From JAWPMT01 sp965242775 (GTDB taxonomy: Bacteria > Bacteroidota > Bacteroidia > Cytophagales > Cyclobacteriaceae): a DNA stretch of 64,000 bases. Every line of letters begins with the position of its first letter. The stretch's first letter is position 1. Positions 42,696-51,328 of this stretch are shown here, one piece after another. The notes beneath the pieces were generated by a model. It saw only the letters and a list, made by a program, of their open reading frames with translations. It searched no databases and was not told where the DNA came from. The translations under genes were made by a program, and so were the position numbers. The stretch covers positions 248,001-312,000 of the forward strand of contig CBDETI010000014.1 in assembly GCA_965242775.1 (NCBI GenBank). The letters are read 5' to 3'.

Positions 42696-44108
42696 TTATT
42701 TAGCGGGCCCCAAAAATGTTGTTTTCACCGTTTCCAATTTCTCACCTTCGCTATACACTCCGATTTCTAATTTGGTGGACATTTTCGAGAGATTCTTACC
42801 TGCAATAATTACAAAAAAAGCTCCTTCGGAGATGTCCTGTCCATTAACTGGATGCAGGTCCCCTACCCATTGGATATCGGCATTTTCCATCCCTTCCACC
42901 TTGAAATGGTATGGTACAGTTGCGGTGGTCTTATTCACCACCTTATAATTGTAGAGGTTACTTACCATACCTTCTGCCGGCTCCTGATACAGCATGCCCG
43001 GTGTTCGCAGGATGGTGGTTTCTATATCGGATCTAAGTACCAGCAGTGATGCCAAAAAAACCAACAAAAGACCAAGCACTACGCTGTAAGCTCTAACTCT
43101 CGTGGTAAATCGCCATCTGGTGCCATCAGAAATGGTTGCTTCGGAAGCATAACGTATCAGACCTCTATCAAAACCAACTTTGTCCATGATGCCATCGCAG
43201 GCATCTATACAAGCTGTGCAATTCACACATTCCAGTTGCGTACCATTCCGAATGTCGATACCCGTTGGGCAAACCGCGACACATAGTTTGCAATCGATAC
43301 AATCTCCCTTGTCTTCCCGAGGGGTGTCGCGCCTGATCTTACCACGCTGTTCCCCACGCACATGGTCATAAGCAACCACGACGCTATTGCGATCCAACAG
43401 TACTCCCTGCAGCCGGCCATAAGGACAGATGGTGGTGCACACCTGCTCCCTTAACTTGGCGAAGACACCATAAAAGGCACCAGTAAATCCGAGCATAGCC
43501 ATGAATCCCCCAAAGTTTTCCGAAGGCGGTGACTGGACCAGGTCGATTGTTTCTTCAAAGCCTATCAAGTAGCTTATGAATGTGTGCATGATGAGAAAGC
43601 TGACTCCCAGAAAGAGCGTATGCTTCAGTGCCTTTTTTCCTATTTTTTGCGCATCCCAAGGCTGCTTATCAAGCTTTCTTTGGGCAGTGTAATCCCCTTC
43701 AATCCAGTATTCAATCTTACGAAAAACCAATTCCATAAAAATGGTTTGCGGGCACACCCAACCGCAAAAGAGGCGTCCAAAAGCTACCGTAAAGAGGATT
43801 ATGAACACCACGAAAGCAATCATACCCAGAACCAAAAGGTAAAAGTCCTGTGGCCAGAATATCTGGCCCAGTATTACGAATTTTCTTTCGAAGACATTGA
43901 ATAAGATCAAGGGATTCCCGCCCACTTTTACAATGGGGGCAAGAAACAAGAAGGCTAACAGCAAGACTCCCACTAACAACCTCCAGCGGTGAAACCTACC
44001 TTCCGGTCGTTTTGGGTATACCCATATCCGTTTACCTTTCTCATCTACCGTGCTTACCGCATCGCGAAAGTTCTCTTCATCTTCGTACAGGTTCTCGAGG
44101 GAGCTCAC
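42696..44108 (-). CDS. ccoG: Cytochrome c oxidase accessory protein CcoG
   Basis: A 470-residue membrane iron-sulfur protein (FixG/RdxA). Four or more helices in the N-terminal half (WRLLVGVLLLAFLFLAPIV; LLVLGMIAFVVFIILFTVAFG), with the redox motif GWVCPQT. Two [4Fe-4S] ferredoxin motifs follow: CIDCKLCVAVCP and CVNCTACIDACD. The C-terminal part is an Ig-like periplasmic domain (VPYHFKVEGMENADIQWV). CcoG is thought to reduce copper for the oxidase. It sits between ccoP and ccoH in the operon. Confidence 0.95.
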   Translation of the reverse strand: MSSLENLYEDEENFRDAVSTVDEKGKRIWVYPKRPEGRFHRWRLLVGVLLLAFLFLAPIVKVGGNPLILFNVFERKFVILGQIFWPQDFYLLVLGMIAFVVFIILFTVAFGRLFCGWVCPQTIFMELVFRKIEYWIEGDYTAQRKLDKQPWDAQKIGKKALKHTLFLGVSFLIMHTFISYLIGFEETIDLVQSPPSENFGGFMAMLGFTGAFYGVFAKLREQVCTTICPYGRLQGVLLDRNSVVVAYDHVRGEQRGKIRRDTPREDKGDCIDCKLCVAVCPTGIDIRNGTQLECVNCTACIDACDGIMDKVGFDRGLIRYASEATISDGTRWRFTTRVRAYSVVLGLLLVFLASLLVLRSDIETTILRTPGMLYQEPAEGMVSNLYNYKVVNKTTATVPYHFKVEGMENADIQWVGDLHPVNGQDISEGAFFVIIAGKNLSKMSTKLEIGVYSEGEKLETVKTTFLGPAK

Positions 44109-44141
44109 AAATTACTCTTATCTAATGTTAGATGATTTGAA

Positions 44142-45005
44142 TTAATCGCCAGATGCCTCTTCATCACCAGCGACACGTTCGTAAAGTGTCCCCTGTGGAG
44201 CTTTTTGATTCGCCGGATTTCCTCCCTCCAACGCATAGATAAACGCAGAAACCTGCTGAATTTCCGGAGGCGACAATTGGTTTTTCCAGGAGATCATCCC
44301 CTTGGCCGGCACACCATTCTCAACCGTGGCAATAATGTCCTCCATGCTACCGCCATGAATCCAGTAACGATCAACGAAGTTGGGGCCAATACCCCCCTGC
44401 CCTTCGTTACCATGACAAGCAGAGCAGAAGTTCATGTAGACCTTCTTGCCTGCCGCGATGGCTTCGGGGCCCGTTACAGGCACCTCTACATCCCCGGCAC
44501 TCGCCGCCAACTGCGCCTTGTAAGCAGCCACTTCCTTTTCGGCTGAGATCATTTCGGCGATGTACTCTTCGTCCTGAGTTTTACCGGTACCAAGAAGGTG
44601 GTAATTAGCTAAATAGAATACCGAAAACACAATGGTGGCATAAAACATCCATTTCCACCAGGGTGGCAGGTTGTTATCCAACTCTTTGATGCCATCGTAT
44701 TCGTGATCTGTGGTCAGTGAAGATTCTTTCTCCACAGGTTGCAGTCCATTGATGGCCTCCCACCATTCTTTAACGGCAGAAGGTTTCTTGGCCTCCTCTT
44801 GTACTTGTTCGGGGTATTTATCTGCTAACAACGCCTTAATTGCCTTAAGCGTAACCACCAAGACAAGAAGTATAACCAGGCAAACAAAGAGTGCTAAAGT
44901 CAAGATAGTTTCAACAAAGTAGGTCTGAAAAAACCCAGGTGAAGCACTTTGAGCGAAGCTGATCCCTGGCATCAGGATCAAGAGGTATCGGAGCAATTTT
45001 CTCAT
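44142..45005 (-). CDS. ccoP: cbb3-type cytochrome c oxidase subunit III (CcoP), one visible haem c
   Basis: A 287-residue protein with a signal-like N-terminus, a helix (ILTLALFVCLVILLVLVVTL), the CcoP N-terminal module with NLPPWWKWMFYATIVFSVFYLANYHL, and a C-terminal cytochrome c domain with CSACHGNEGQGGIGPNF. It passes electrons from the bc1-equivalent complex to the oxidase core. Classical CcoP has two CxxCH motifs; only one can be seen here. Overlaps the ccoQ-like gene by 4 bp. Confidence 0.9.
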   Translation of the reverse strand: MRKLLRYLLILMPGISFAQSASPGFFQTYFVETILTLALFVCLVILLVLVVTLKAIKALLADKYPEQVQEEAKKPSAVKEWWEAINGLQPVEKESSLTTDHEYDGIKELDNNLPPWWKWMFYATIVFSVFYLANYHLLGTGKTQDEEYIAEMISAEKEVAAYKAQLAASAGDVEVPVTGPEAIAAGKKVYMNFCSACHGNEGQGGIGPNFVDRYWIHGGSMEDIIATVENGVPAKGMISWKNQLSPPEIQQVSAFIYALEGGNPANQKAPQGTLYERVAGDEEASGD

Positions 45006-45184
45006 GATGTTTTATCGTTTGCATCTAGTGGCATTCTGGAAATTTCATCCAGTTTTTTCTTATCAGATTTGATAACCCATACCACACAGGTAATGAAAAA
45101 GAGGAAAAAGATTACGAAGGAAAGCAAAGGGAAAAACTCTATTCCTACGATGGTTTCCATATGGCCTTTGATGAATTTAAGCAT
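45002..45184 (-). CDS. ccoQ: cbb3-type cytochrome oxidase small subunit (CcoQ-like)
   Basis: A 60-residue single-helix protein (FPLLSFVIFFLFFITCVVWVIKSDKKKLDE), the usual size of CcoQ (~50-60 residues), which stabilises the oxidase complex. It lies between the fused ccoNO and ccoP, only 2 bp after the ccoNO stop, and overlaps ccoP by 4 bp (ATGA). Family sequence conservation is low, so this rests mostly on position and shape. Confidence 0.8.
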   Translation of the reverse strand: MLKFIKGHMETIVGIEFFPLLSFVIFFLFFITCVVWVIKSDKKKLDEISRMPLDANDKTS

Positions 45185-45186
45185 AA

Positions 45187-47376
45187 CTATTTCTGGACTA
45201 GTTCGGGATCTATGTTACTTATGTCTGTTCCAAGTCGCTGCAAATAGGCGATCAGTGCGATAATCTCCTTCTCTTTCGCAACTCCTATTCCGGCTTCCTT
45301 CAACTCGGCAACAATCTCGGCCGATTGCCCCTCCATAGACGCATTTATCTCAGAGGGCTGTAAATCTTCCGGATAAGGAACGCCCATGGTTCTCATCGCC
45401 CTGATTTTCGCCGGTGTATCCTCCGTGTTCAGGTCTTGTTCAAACAGCCATGGATACGGCGGCATTATCGAACCGGGTGACATGGAGTTTGGATCCAGCA
45501 TATGGTGGAAATGCCAACTGTCGGGGTATTTGCCACCAACTCTCAACAGGTCAGGGCCAGTCCTCTTGGAACCCCATAAAAAGGGGTGATCATATACGAA
45601 CTCACCGGCCTTAGCGTATTCCCCATACCTTTCAGTCTCCGACCGAAATGGTCTGACCATCTGAGAATGACATGTATTACAGCCTTCTCGGATATAAATA
45701 TCTCTACCCTCCAACTCCAATGGCGTATAAGGCTTGACGCTGGCGATGGTAGGCACATTGGACTTTATCAGGAAAGTGGGGACCATCTCAACCAATCCGC
45801 CGATGGTTATTAAGATCAGGGACCAAATGAGCATATTCACAGGTCGCCACTCAAAAATCCGACGGTGCCAGTGATCAGTTTTTGGTGGTACATAACCCGC
45901 ATTGAGAGGTGCTGCTTGCGCTTCAGTCTCTTTTTGAAATTGGCCGCTGGCTGCAGTCTTGACCAGGTTATAAACCATCACAAACACACCAATGAGGTAC
46001 AGTCCACCACCGAATGCACGGAGTGCGTACATCGGCTTGAGTTGTGTAACGGTCTCAAGGAAATTGGGATAGGCTAGTATGCCGGCCTCAGTAAACTCTT
46101 TCCACATGAGACTTTGCGTAAAACCAGCCCAATACATGGGCAACGCATAAAATATGATTCCAAGTGTGCCAATCCAGAAGTGTACATTGGCCAGCTGAGT
46201 AGAAAACAGCTTGGTATTGTACATCCGTGGTATCAGATAGTACAACATGCCAAAAGTCAAGAATCCGTTCCAGCCCAGGCCGCCGACATGAACGTGGGCG
46301 ACAATCCAATCCGTAAAGTGGGCAATAGCGTTTACATTCTTCAATGACAGCATTGGGCCTTCAAAAGTTGCCATACCATAACAGGAAACAGCCACCACCA
46401 TGAATTTCAAAATCGGATCTTCCCGTACCCTATCCCAAGCGCCTCTAAGGGTCAAAAGTCCGTTGAGCATTCCACCCCAGGAAGGAGCAATCAACATAAT
46501 TGAAAACACTACTCCCAGGGATTGCGCCCAATCCGGCAATGCGTTGTACAGCAGGTGGTGAGGGCCAGCCCAGATATAGATAAAAATTAGCGCCCAAAAG
46601 TGAATGATTGACAACCGATAGCTATAGATTGGTCGATTCGCAGCTTTCGGAATGAAGTAATACATCAACCCCAGATAAGGGGTGGTCAGGAAGAAAGCCA
46701 CGGCATTATGACCGTACCACCACTGGACCAGCGCATCCTGTACCCCGGCAAACCAGCTATAACTTTTCATGAAAGTCACTGGAATCTCAAATGAGTTGAC
46801 GATGTGCAAAACCGCGACTGTGACAAATGTGGCAATATAAAACCAGATCGCCACGTACAAGTGACGCTCCCTCCTTTTGAGGATGGTCATGAACATGTTA
46901 AGCCCAAAAACCACCCAAATGAGGGCGATCGCAATGTCGATAGGCCATTCTAACTCGGCATATTCCTTGGAGGTAGTGTAACCCAACGGTAGCGTCACCG
47001 CCGCAGCAAGAATGATCGATTGCCAACCCCAGAAATGGATCTTACTCAGCAAGTCGCTAAACATCCGAGCCTTGCACAACCGTTGAAGCGTATAGTAAAC
47101 TCCGGCGAAAATGCCATTGCCCACGAACGCAAAAATCACGGCATTCGTATGTAATGGTCGTATCCGTCCAAATGTGGTGTATTGCAGGCCAAAGTTGAGT
47201 TCAGGGAATACAAATTGCAAAGCCACCAACAACCCTACAGACATACCGATTATACCAAAAATAGTTGCCGCGACGATAAACATGCGAACGATTTGGTTGT
47301 CATACCGGAAAGTCTCAGTTGTAAGGTTACCGGGCGTATTTTCACCCTTAACAATCTCCTGATGAGTGGTCTCCAT
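45187..47376 (-). CDS. ccoNO: Fused cbb3-type cytochrome c oxidase subunits I and II (CcoN-CcoO)
   Basis: A 729-residue fusion from the ATG at 47376 (METTHQEIVKG). The CcoN part (~480 residues, about 12 helices) carries the haem and copper ligands: VQWWYGHNAVAFF, WAGPHHLLYN and the HVHVGGLGWNG pair of the high-spin haem/Cu site. After ~500, a linker leads to CcoO with one haem c motif, CNTCHSQMV. Its tail helices and MPPYPWLFEQD close the protein. The catalytic Tyr-His cross-link cannot be judged from sequence. The gene overlaps ccoS upstream by 29 bp. It reduces O2 with very high affinity, allowing growth at low oxygen. Confidence 0.95.
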   Translation of the reverse strand: METTHQEIVKGENTPGNLTTETFRYDNQIVRMFIVAATIFGIIGMSVGLLVALQFVFPELNFGLQYTTFGRIRPLHTNAVIFAFVGNGIFAGVYYTLQRLCKARMFSDLLSKIHFWGWQSIILAAAVTLPLGYTTSKEYAELEWPIDIAIALIWVVFGLNMFMTILKRRERHLYVAIWFYIATFVTVAVLHIVNSFEIPVTFMKSYSWFAGVQDALVQWWYGHNAVAFFLTTPYLGLMYYFIPKAANRPIYSYRLSIIHFWALIFIYIWAGPHHLLYNALPDWAQSLGVVFSIMLIAPSWGGMLNGLLTLRGAWDRVREDPILKFMVVAVSCYGMATFEGPMLSLKNVNAIAHFTDWIVAHVHVGGLGWNGFLTFGMLYYLIPRMYNTKLFSTQLANVHFWIGTLGIIFYALPMYWAGFTQSLMWKEFTEAGILAYPNFLETVTQLKPMYALRAFGGGLYLIGVFVMVYNLVKTAASGQFQKETEAQAAPLNAGYVPPKTDHWHRRIFEWRPVNMLIWSLILITIGGLVEMVPTFLIKSNVPTIASVKPYTPLELEGRDIYIREGCNTCHSQMVRPFRSETERYGEYAKAGEFVYDHPFLWGSKRTGPDLLRVGGKYPDSWHFHHMLDPNSMSPGSIMPPYPWLFEQDLNTEDTPAKIRAMRTMGVPYPEDLQPSEINASMEGQSAEIVAELKEAGIGVAKEKEIIALIAYLQRLGTDISNIDPELVQK

Positions 47377-47530
47377 TATCTTTTTTGTTTTCGTTTTCGG
47401 GAAATAGTATCCTAATGGATGGGGTGTAATCGTCCTCGTATTGCCCTGATCTCGAGGCCCACACAAAGGCCCCAAGGAAGGCCACAGCTAAGGACATACT
47501 GATCAGGATCAAGAGAAAAATCACTTCCAT
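47348..47530 (-). CDS. ccoS: cbb3-type cytochrome oxidase assembly protein CcoS
   Basis: A 60-residue protein with one membrane helix (IFLLILISMSLAVAFLGAFVWA) and the typical SRSGQYEDDYTPSIRILF segment of CcoS. It is needed for haem and copper insertion into CcoN. Its 3' end overlaps the ccoNO start by 29 bp. A FNR/CRP-like box lies about 76 bp upstream, so it is the first gene of the oxidase operon. Confidence 0.92.
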   Translation of the reverse strand: MEVIFLLILISMSLAVAFLGAFVWASRSGQYEDDYTPSIRILFPENENKKDNGDHSSGDC

Positions 47531-47599
47531 GTGGTAGGTTTTGGAAGCAATGTTAGGGGAGGGTTACCCTGCACAGACTGATGGCTTTCAGCTCAAAAA

Positions 47600-47613
47600 A
47601 TGACTTTTGTCAG
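47600..47613. promoter_or_regulatory. FNR/CRP-like box ATGACTTTTGTCAG upstream of ccoS
   Basis: ATGAC-N4-GTCAG (TGAC-tttt-GTCA, a perfect inverted core) lies in the 169-bp gap between ccoI and ccoS, centred about 76 bp upstream of the ccoS ATG. Confidence 0.55.
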
Positions 47614-47699
47614 GTTCGTGGTTCTTGTGGGAAGAATTAAGCGACGAATCTCAACAAGCAGAGGGCTTTTGTGTTACTATCATTAAACAAAACGGTACT

Positions 47700-50069
47700 T
47701 CAAATTGGCTTGATCAGCAGTCTACGTTCGGCAAGATGGGTAAGAAGCACGACAAGCCCTACTACCGTCACAGAACTAATGGGCATCAAGATGGCTGAAA
47801 TGAGCGGCGACAAATGTCCAGTTACGGCAAAACTCAGTCCTACTATATTATAAAGAAAGGAGAATATGAATGCCACTTTCACAATGACCACCGACAAGCT
47901 GGCAAAAGAAAGGTAAGCAGGTACCCAGGTGATTTGTTCACCTCGAATAATCGCATCACATGAAGGCGAAAATTGATGAATGTCCTCCGCTACTGCCACA
48001 CCCAGATCACTGGTTTTCAACGCGCCTGCATCGTTGAGTCCGTCACCAAACATAGCCGTATAGGCTCTCACTCCTTCCTTTTTAATGGAATTCAGCTTGT
48101 CAAGTGGCTTCATTTCAAAGTGAAGTTCGTCGAAATATTTTTGCAACAGCTGGTGGCTACCGGTTCGGTCCCCGGAAAGCAGTACCAGGCGGTATCTTTC
48201 CTGCAACCTTTGCAATAGTCGCTTTAATCCCGTACGAAACTGGTGACGAACCTGGAAATAGCCTACAATAGACCCCTCGAACGACACGAAAACGAGCGAG
48301 AAATCCCCCCCGATCTGATGAGAGCTTCCCACGAAAGACGAAGATCCGATGCGAACCACTTTACCAAGAACAACCGCCTCAATTCCTTTTCCGGGTATTT
48401 CTTCGTACATCTCAACTTTATGTGTATTCGAACAAGCTAGATCGTTGCTAATCAAACGGCTCAATGGATGCGCACTATTCCGAAGTATTGAGAATACAAT
48501 CTCCTTTTGCAGGTCATTAAGGTCCCCAACAAAACCAACTTCCCGCGCATGTTGATGTGTAAGTGTACCTGTTTTATCAAAAACGAGGGTCTTCACTCTA
48601 TTCAACCGCTCAATGACATTAGCATTTTTGAGGTAAAAGCCTCTCTTTCCGAGAATTCGCAACGCGTGTCCGTAAGTAAAAGGCAACGCTAACGCCAGGG
48701 CGCAGGGACAGGCGACTATAAGAATGGACGTAACCACATTCCACGTATTGGAGGGATCGGTCAGGTACCAATAAATTCCTGAGACCAGTGCGATGGTCAG
48801 AATTACTAATGTAAAATATTTTGAGATCCGGTCAGTGAGGTTTTGGAATGGAGAACCTTCTTCCTTCATCTCCTTCTGATCCCACAAACTGGTGAGATAA
48901 CTCATATCGATCCTTTTGGTTAACCGCACCTGGATACGGGCTCCCATGTTTCTTCCACCAGCATATACCTTGTCCCCGTTATTGACAACCACCGGAGCAG
49001 ATTCTCCGGAAACGAAACTATAATCGATGGAAGCCACATCGCTCATCAACGAAGCATCGCAGGGTATTAACTCCTGATCATGAACCACCACCTCGTCACC
49101 TATATCCAGCTCTTTTATTGGTACTGGGGCAACAACACCCTGAAAAATTCTAGAGGCTGCCATCGGAAAGTAAGACCGATAGTCTCGCTCAAATGAAAGT
49201 GTTTGATAGGTACGCTGCTGATACCATTTACCAATCAGTAAAAGAAAAACCAGACCAGTTAACGAATCGATGTACCCCGGCCCAACCTCGGCGAGTATCT
49301 CGTATAGACTCCTGAAGAAAAGAGTTAAAATGCCAAGAACAATCGGTACATCGATGGTGAAAATACCTTTCGTGAAACCGCCCAAAGCACTTTTGAAATA
49401 ATCCCGGGCCGAATAAAGTACCACTGGCAGGGACAGCAAGATATTGATACCTCGAAAGGTCCATTGAAAATCTTCAGTAATAAGAAAATTTGTATCCAGG
49501 TACTCTGGCAAACTGAGTAACATGGCATTGCCAAAGCAAAAACCTGCCACCGCTATTTTGGGTCCGATTGCTTCGCCGGATTTTCTCTTTGTCTGCCCAC
49601 TGGCTAGCGTAATTTCAGGCTCGTAACCTATAGCTGACATAAGACTGACAAGCGCCGACAACTTCAATTCTTTCCTGAAGAGGATATCCACTTCCTTTTT
49701 TGGAAAATTGACCCGGCACTGCACTATTTCCGGATAAAATTGAGGCAACTGCTCCAATAGCAAGACACAAGAACTACAATGTATGGCTGGAACACGAAAC
49801 CTCGCCCGACCATGAGCTTCTGATTGGAAAATCAGGATATTTGAGGAGACTTCCTCCAGGTCCAGATAATCAAATCGACCTTCTCGCTCGCGTCTCCCGG
49901 GCATAACAAGTTGTGGATCCCCTGAAATTATTTCGAAAACACTTTTGCAGCCAGCACAGCAAAAGGACTCACCGAAAGCCTCGATGGCTTCATTGTCACA
50001 AGGCTTGTGGCAAAGGTGGCAAGTGGCCTGGGTCGTGGCTTCGCCGACCTTGCGTTGGGATGATATCAT
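47700..50069 (-). CDS. ccoI: Copper-type P-type ATPase for cbb3 assembly (CcoI)
   Basis: A 789-residue P1B ATPase. A Cys-rich N-terminus (CHLCHKPCDNE, CCAGC) typical of CcoI/FixI precedes the HMA-like part (HCSSCVLLLEQ). The CPC metal site is ACPCALALALP, the phospho-Asp is in DKTGTLT, and the hinge GDGLNDAGAL is near the end. It moves copper across the inner membrane for delivery to the oxidase. Its start overlaps the upstream usp gene stop by 4 bp. Confidence 0.95.
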   Translation of the reverse strand: MISSQRKVGEATTQATCHLCHKPCDNEAIEAFGESFCCAGCKSVFEIISGDPQLVMPGRREREGRFDYLDLEEVSSNILIFQSEAHGRARFRVPAIHCSSCVLLLEQLPQFYPEIVQCRVNFPKKEVDILFRKELKLSALVSLMSAIGYEPEITLASGQTKRKSGEAIGPKIAVAGFCFGNAMLLSLPEYLDTNFLITEDFQWTFRGINILLSLPVVLYSARDYFKSALGGFTKGIFTIDVPIVLGILTLFFRSLYEILAEVGPGYIDSLTGLVFLLLIGKWYQQRTYQTLSFERDYRSYFPMAASRIFQGVVAPVPIKELDIGDEVVVHDQELIPCDASLMSDVASIDYSFVSGESAPVVVNNGDKVYAGGRNMGARIQVRLTKRIDMSYLTSLWDQKEMKEEGSPFQNLTDRISKYFTLVILTIALVSGIYWYLTDPSNTWNVVTSILIVACPCALALALPFTYGHALRILGKRGFYLKNANVIERLNRVKTLVFDKTGTLTHQHAREVGFVGDLNDLQKEIVFSILRNSAHPLSRLISNDLACSNTHKVEMYEEIPGKGIEAVVLGKVVRIGSSSFVGSSHQIGGDFSLVFVSFEGSIVGYFQVRHQFRTGLKRLLQRLQERYRLVLLSGDRTGSHQLLQKYFDELHFEMKPLDKLNSIKKEGVRAYTAMFGDGLNDAGALKTSDLGVAVAEDIHQFSPSCDAIIRGEQITWVPAYLSFASLSVVIVKVAFIFSFLYNIVGLSFAVTGHLSPLISAILMPISSVTVVGLVVLLTHLAERRLLIKPI

Positions 50070-50962
50070 ATCATCTGGCTGGTTGAAGAAGGGTGGGTCT
50101 CCGCCAGATCTAAGCGTTCATGCTCTTTTTTTACCGGTACACCAATCACCGGGACTGGTGAATGGTTGGTCAAATTCTCTGTTGTACTTCCAAGGAAAAG
50201 GTGCTCAAGTCCACGTCTTTGATGTGTAGGCATGATCACCATGTCTGCCTTTGTCTCAGCTACCACACGTAAAATAGCATCTTCAGGCACCACGTCCCTT
50301 TTCATAATGAGATCAAAGTCTGAACCAAACTTTTCCTTGGCGAATTCTTCAAAATTTAAATGTAGTGTTCGCTCATCCTCCATAAAATGATGCGTTCTAA
50401 CCCAAACAAAACACAGTTTGGCTCCAAATATCTGCTTATAAGCCAACAGTTGTTCAGTAAATAAATGGGTCACATTTGCGTAATCGATTGGCACGACTAT
50501 ATATTTCACATCAGCCAAAGTCCTTGGTGCTGGAACTGCCATTACCGGCACGCTCGACAGACGCATCACACGTTCCGTATTTGACCCGACGAAGAATTCC
50601 TTCAGTCCGCTCGCACCTTGCGTACCCATGACTACCAGATCAGCTTTCACCTCTTTGATTACCTCTTCGATTGCGTCAATTAAAGGGCCGGTGGTGGTGA
50701 TGCAGGCAACATCAACATCTTTTTCGACCATCTGCCCGCTGAATTTTTTCAGGTGTTCTTTGGCACCTTCCTCCATATCTTTCATCAATCTGCCAGCGAG
50801 TATCGGATCGAGGTACAATGAATCAAGTAGGTGCGAGGTGTGCACCGAATGGAGCAGGGTGACCTTCGCCTGTTCCTGGCGCGCCAATTGGCTGGAAAAG
50901 TCCATGGCATACTTGGCGAACTCGGAAAAATCTGTGGGAACTAAGATATTCTTCATGGTCAA
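50066..50962 (-). CDS. Universal stress protein (two UspA domains)
   Basis: A 298-residue tandem Usp. Domain 1 begins MKNILVPTDFSEFAKYAMDFSSQ and carries GTQGASGLKEFFVGSNTERVM. Domain 2 ends MPTHQRRGLEHLFLGSTTENLTNHSPVPVIG; the first loop Gly of its ATP motif is replaced by Gln. It precedes ccoI with a 4-bp overlap, so copper transport and this Usp are made together. A FNR/CRP-like box lies about 63 bp upstream. Confidence 0.93.
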   Translation of the reverse strand: MTMKNILVPTDFSEFAKYAMDFSSQLARQEQAKVTLLHSVHTSHLLDSLYLDPILAGRLMKDMEEGAKEHLKKFSGQMVEKDVDVACITTTGPLIDAIEEVIKEVKADLVVMGTQGASGLKEFFVGSNTERVMRLSSVPVMAVPAPRTLADVKYIVVPIDYANVTHLFTEQLLAYKQIFGAKLCFVWVRTHHFMEDERTLHLNFEEFAKEKFGSDFDLIMKRDVVPEDAILRVVAETKADMVIMPTHQRRGLEHLFLGSTTENLTNHSPVPVIGVPVKKEHERLDLAETHPSSTSQMI

Positions 50963-51018
50963 GGAGTTTCAATGAAAAAACTACAAGTCAAAACTATCGT
51001 GGCAGGAAAGCCCCAATT

Positions 51019-51032
51019 ATGACTTTTGACAG
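51019..51032. promoter_or_regulatory. FNR/CRP-like box ATGACTTTTGACAG upstream of usp-ccoI
   Basis: ATGAC-N4-GACAG resembles the ccoS box (ATGACTTTTGTCAG) at 13 of 14 positions. It is centred about 63 bp upstream of the usp ATG. Confidence 0.5.
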
Positions 51033-51076
51033 TTTCGCGAATGACTTCTCACCATATTTATCAATTGTGTATCTTG

Positions 51077-51095
51077 AGGTCGTACAAAACGACCT
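51077..51095 (+). promoter_or_regulatory. Leader hairpin before the small coiled-coil gene
   Basis: AGGTCGT (51077-51083) and ACGACCT (51089-51095) form a perfect 7-bp hairpin with a 5-nt loop, ending 9 bp before the ATG at 51105. A TATCTTG sequence just upstream could be a -7 box. Confidence 0.35.
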
Positions 51096-51104
51096 ATTAG
51101 AATT

Positions 51105-51326
51105 ATGAAAAAAATCCTGATCGTCACCAACATCATCACTTTTTTGCTAGTGCTGGCCGTCATTGTTTTCGCACAATGGCAAGGAGGAAACGCACGGAAA
51201 GCTTTCGACAATTCCCAAAAACGGGTAGCTGAACTAGAACAGCAGGTAGCAGCAGCTCAACAGGAAGCTGAGCGTCAAAGAGCCATGCTTGAGGAGTGCA
51301 AGATGGAACAGCCTGAGGGAGATTAA
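51105..51326 (+). CDS. Small membrane-anchored coiled-coil protein
   Basis: A 73-residue protein with one N-terminal membrane helix (IVTNIITFLLVLAVIVFA) followed by a coiled coil (RVAELEQQVAAAQQEAERQRAMLEE). No family was recognised. It faces out of a gene-dense region and is convergent with the SIMPL gene, with 2 bp between the stop codons. A leader hairpin suggests regulated expression. Confidence 0.65.
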   Translation: MKKILIVTNIITFLLVLAVIVFAQWQGGNARKAFDNSQKRVAELEQQVAAAQQEAERQRAMLEECKMEQPEGD

Positions 51327-51328
51327 AG

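Noticed and set aside
44142..45184. ccoQ-like gene as a mis-called piece of CcoP
   Set aside because: It has its own stop and an ATGA overlap, and its helix is distinct from the CcoP helices.
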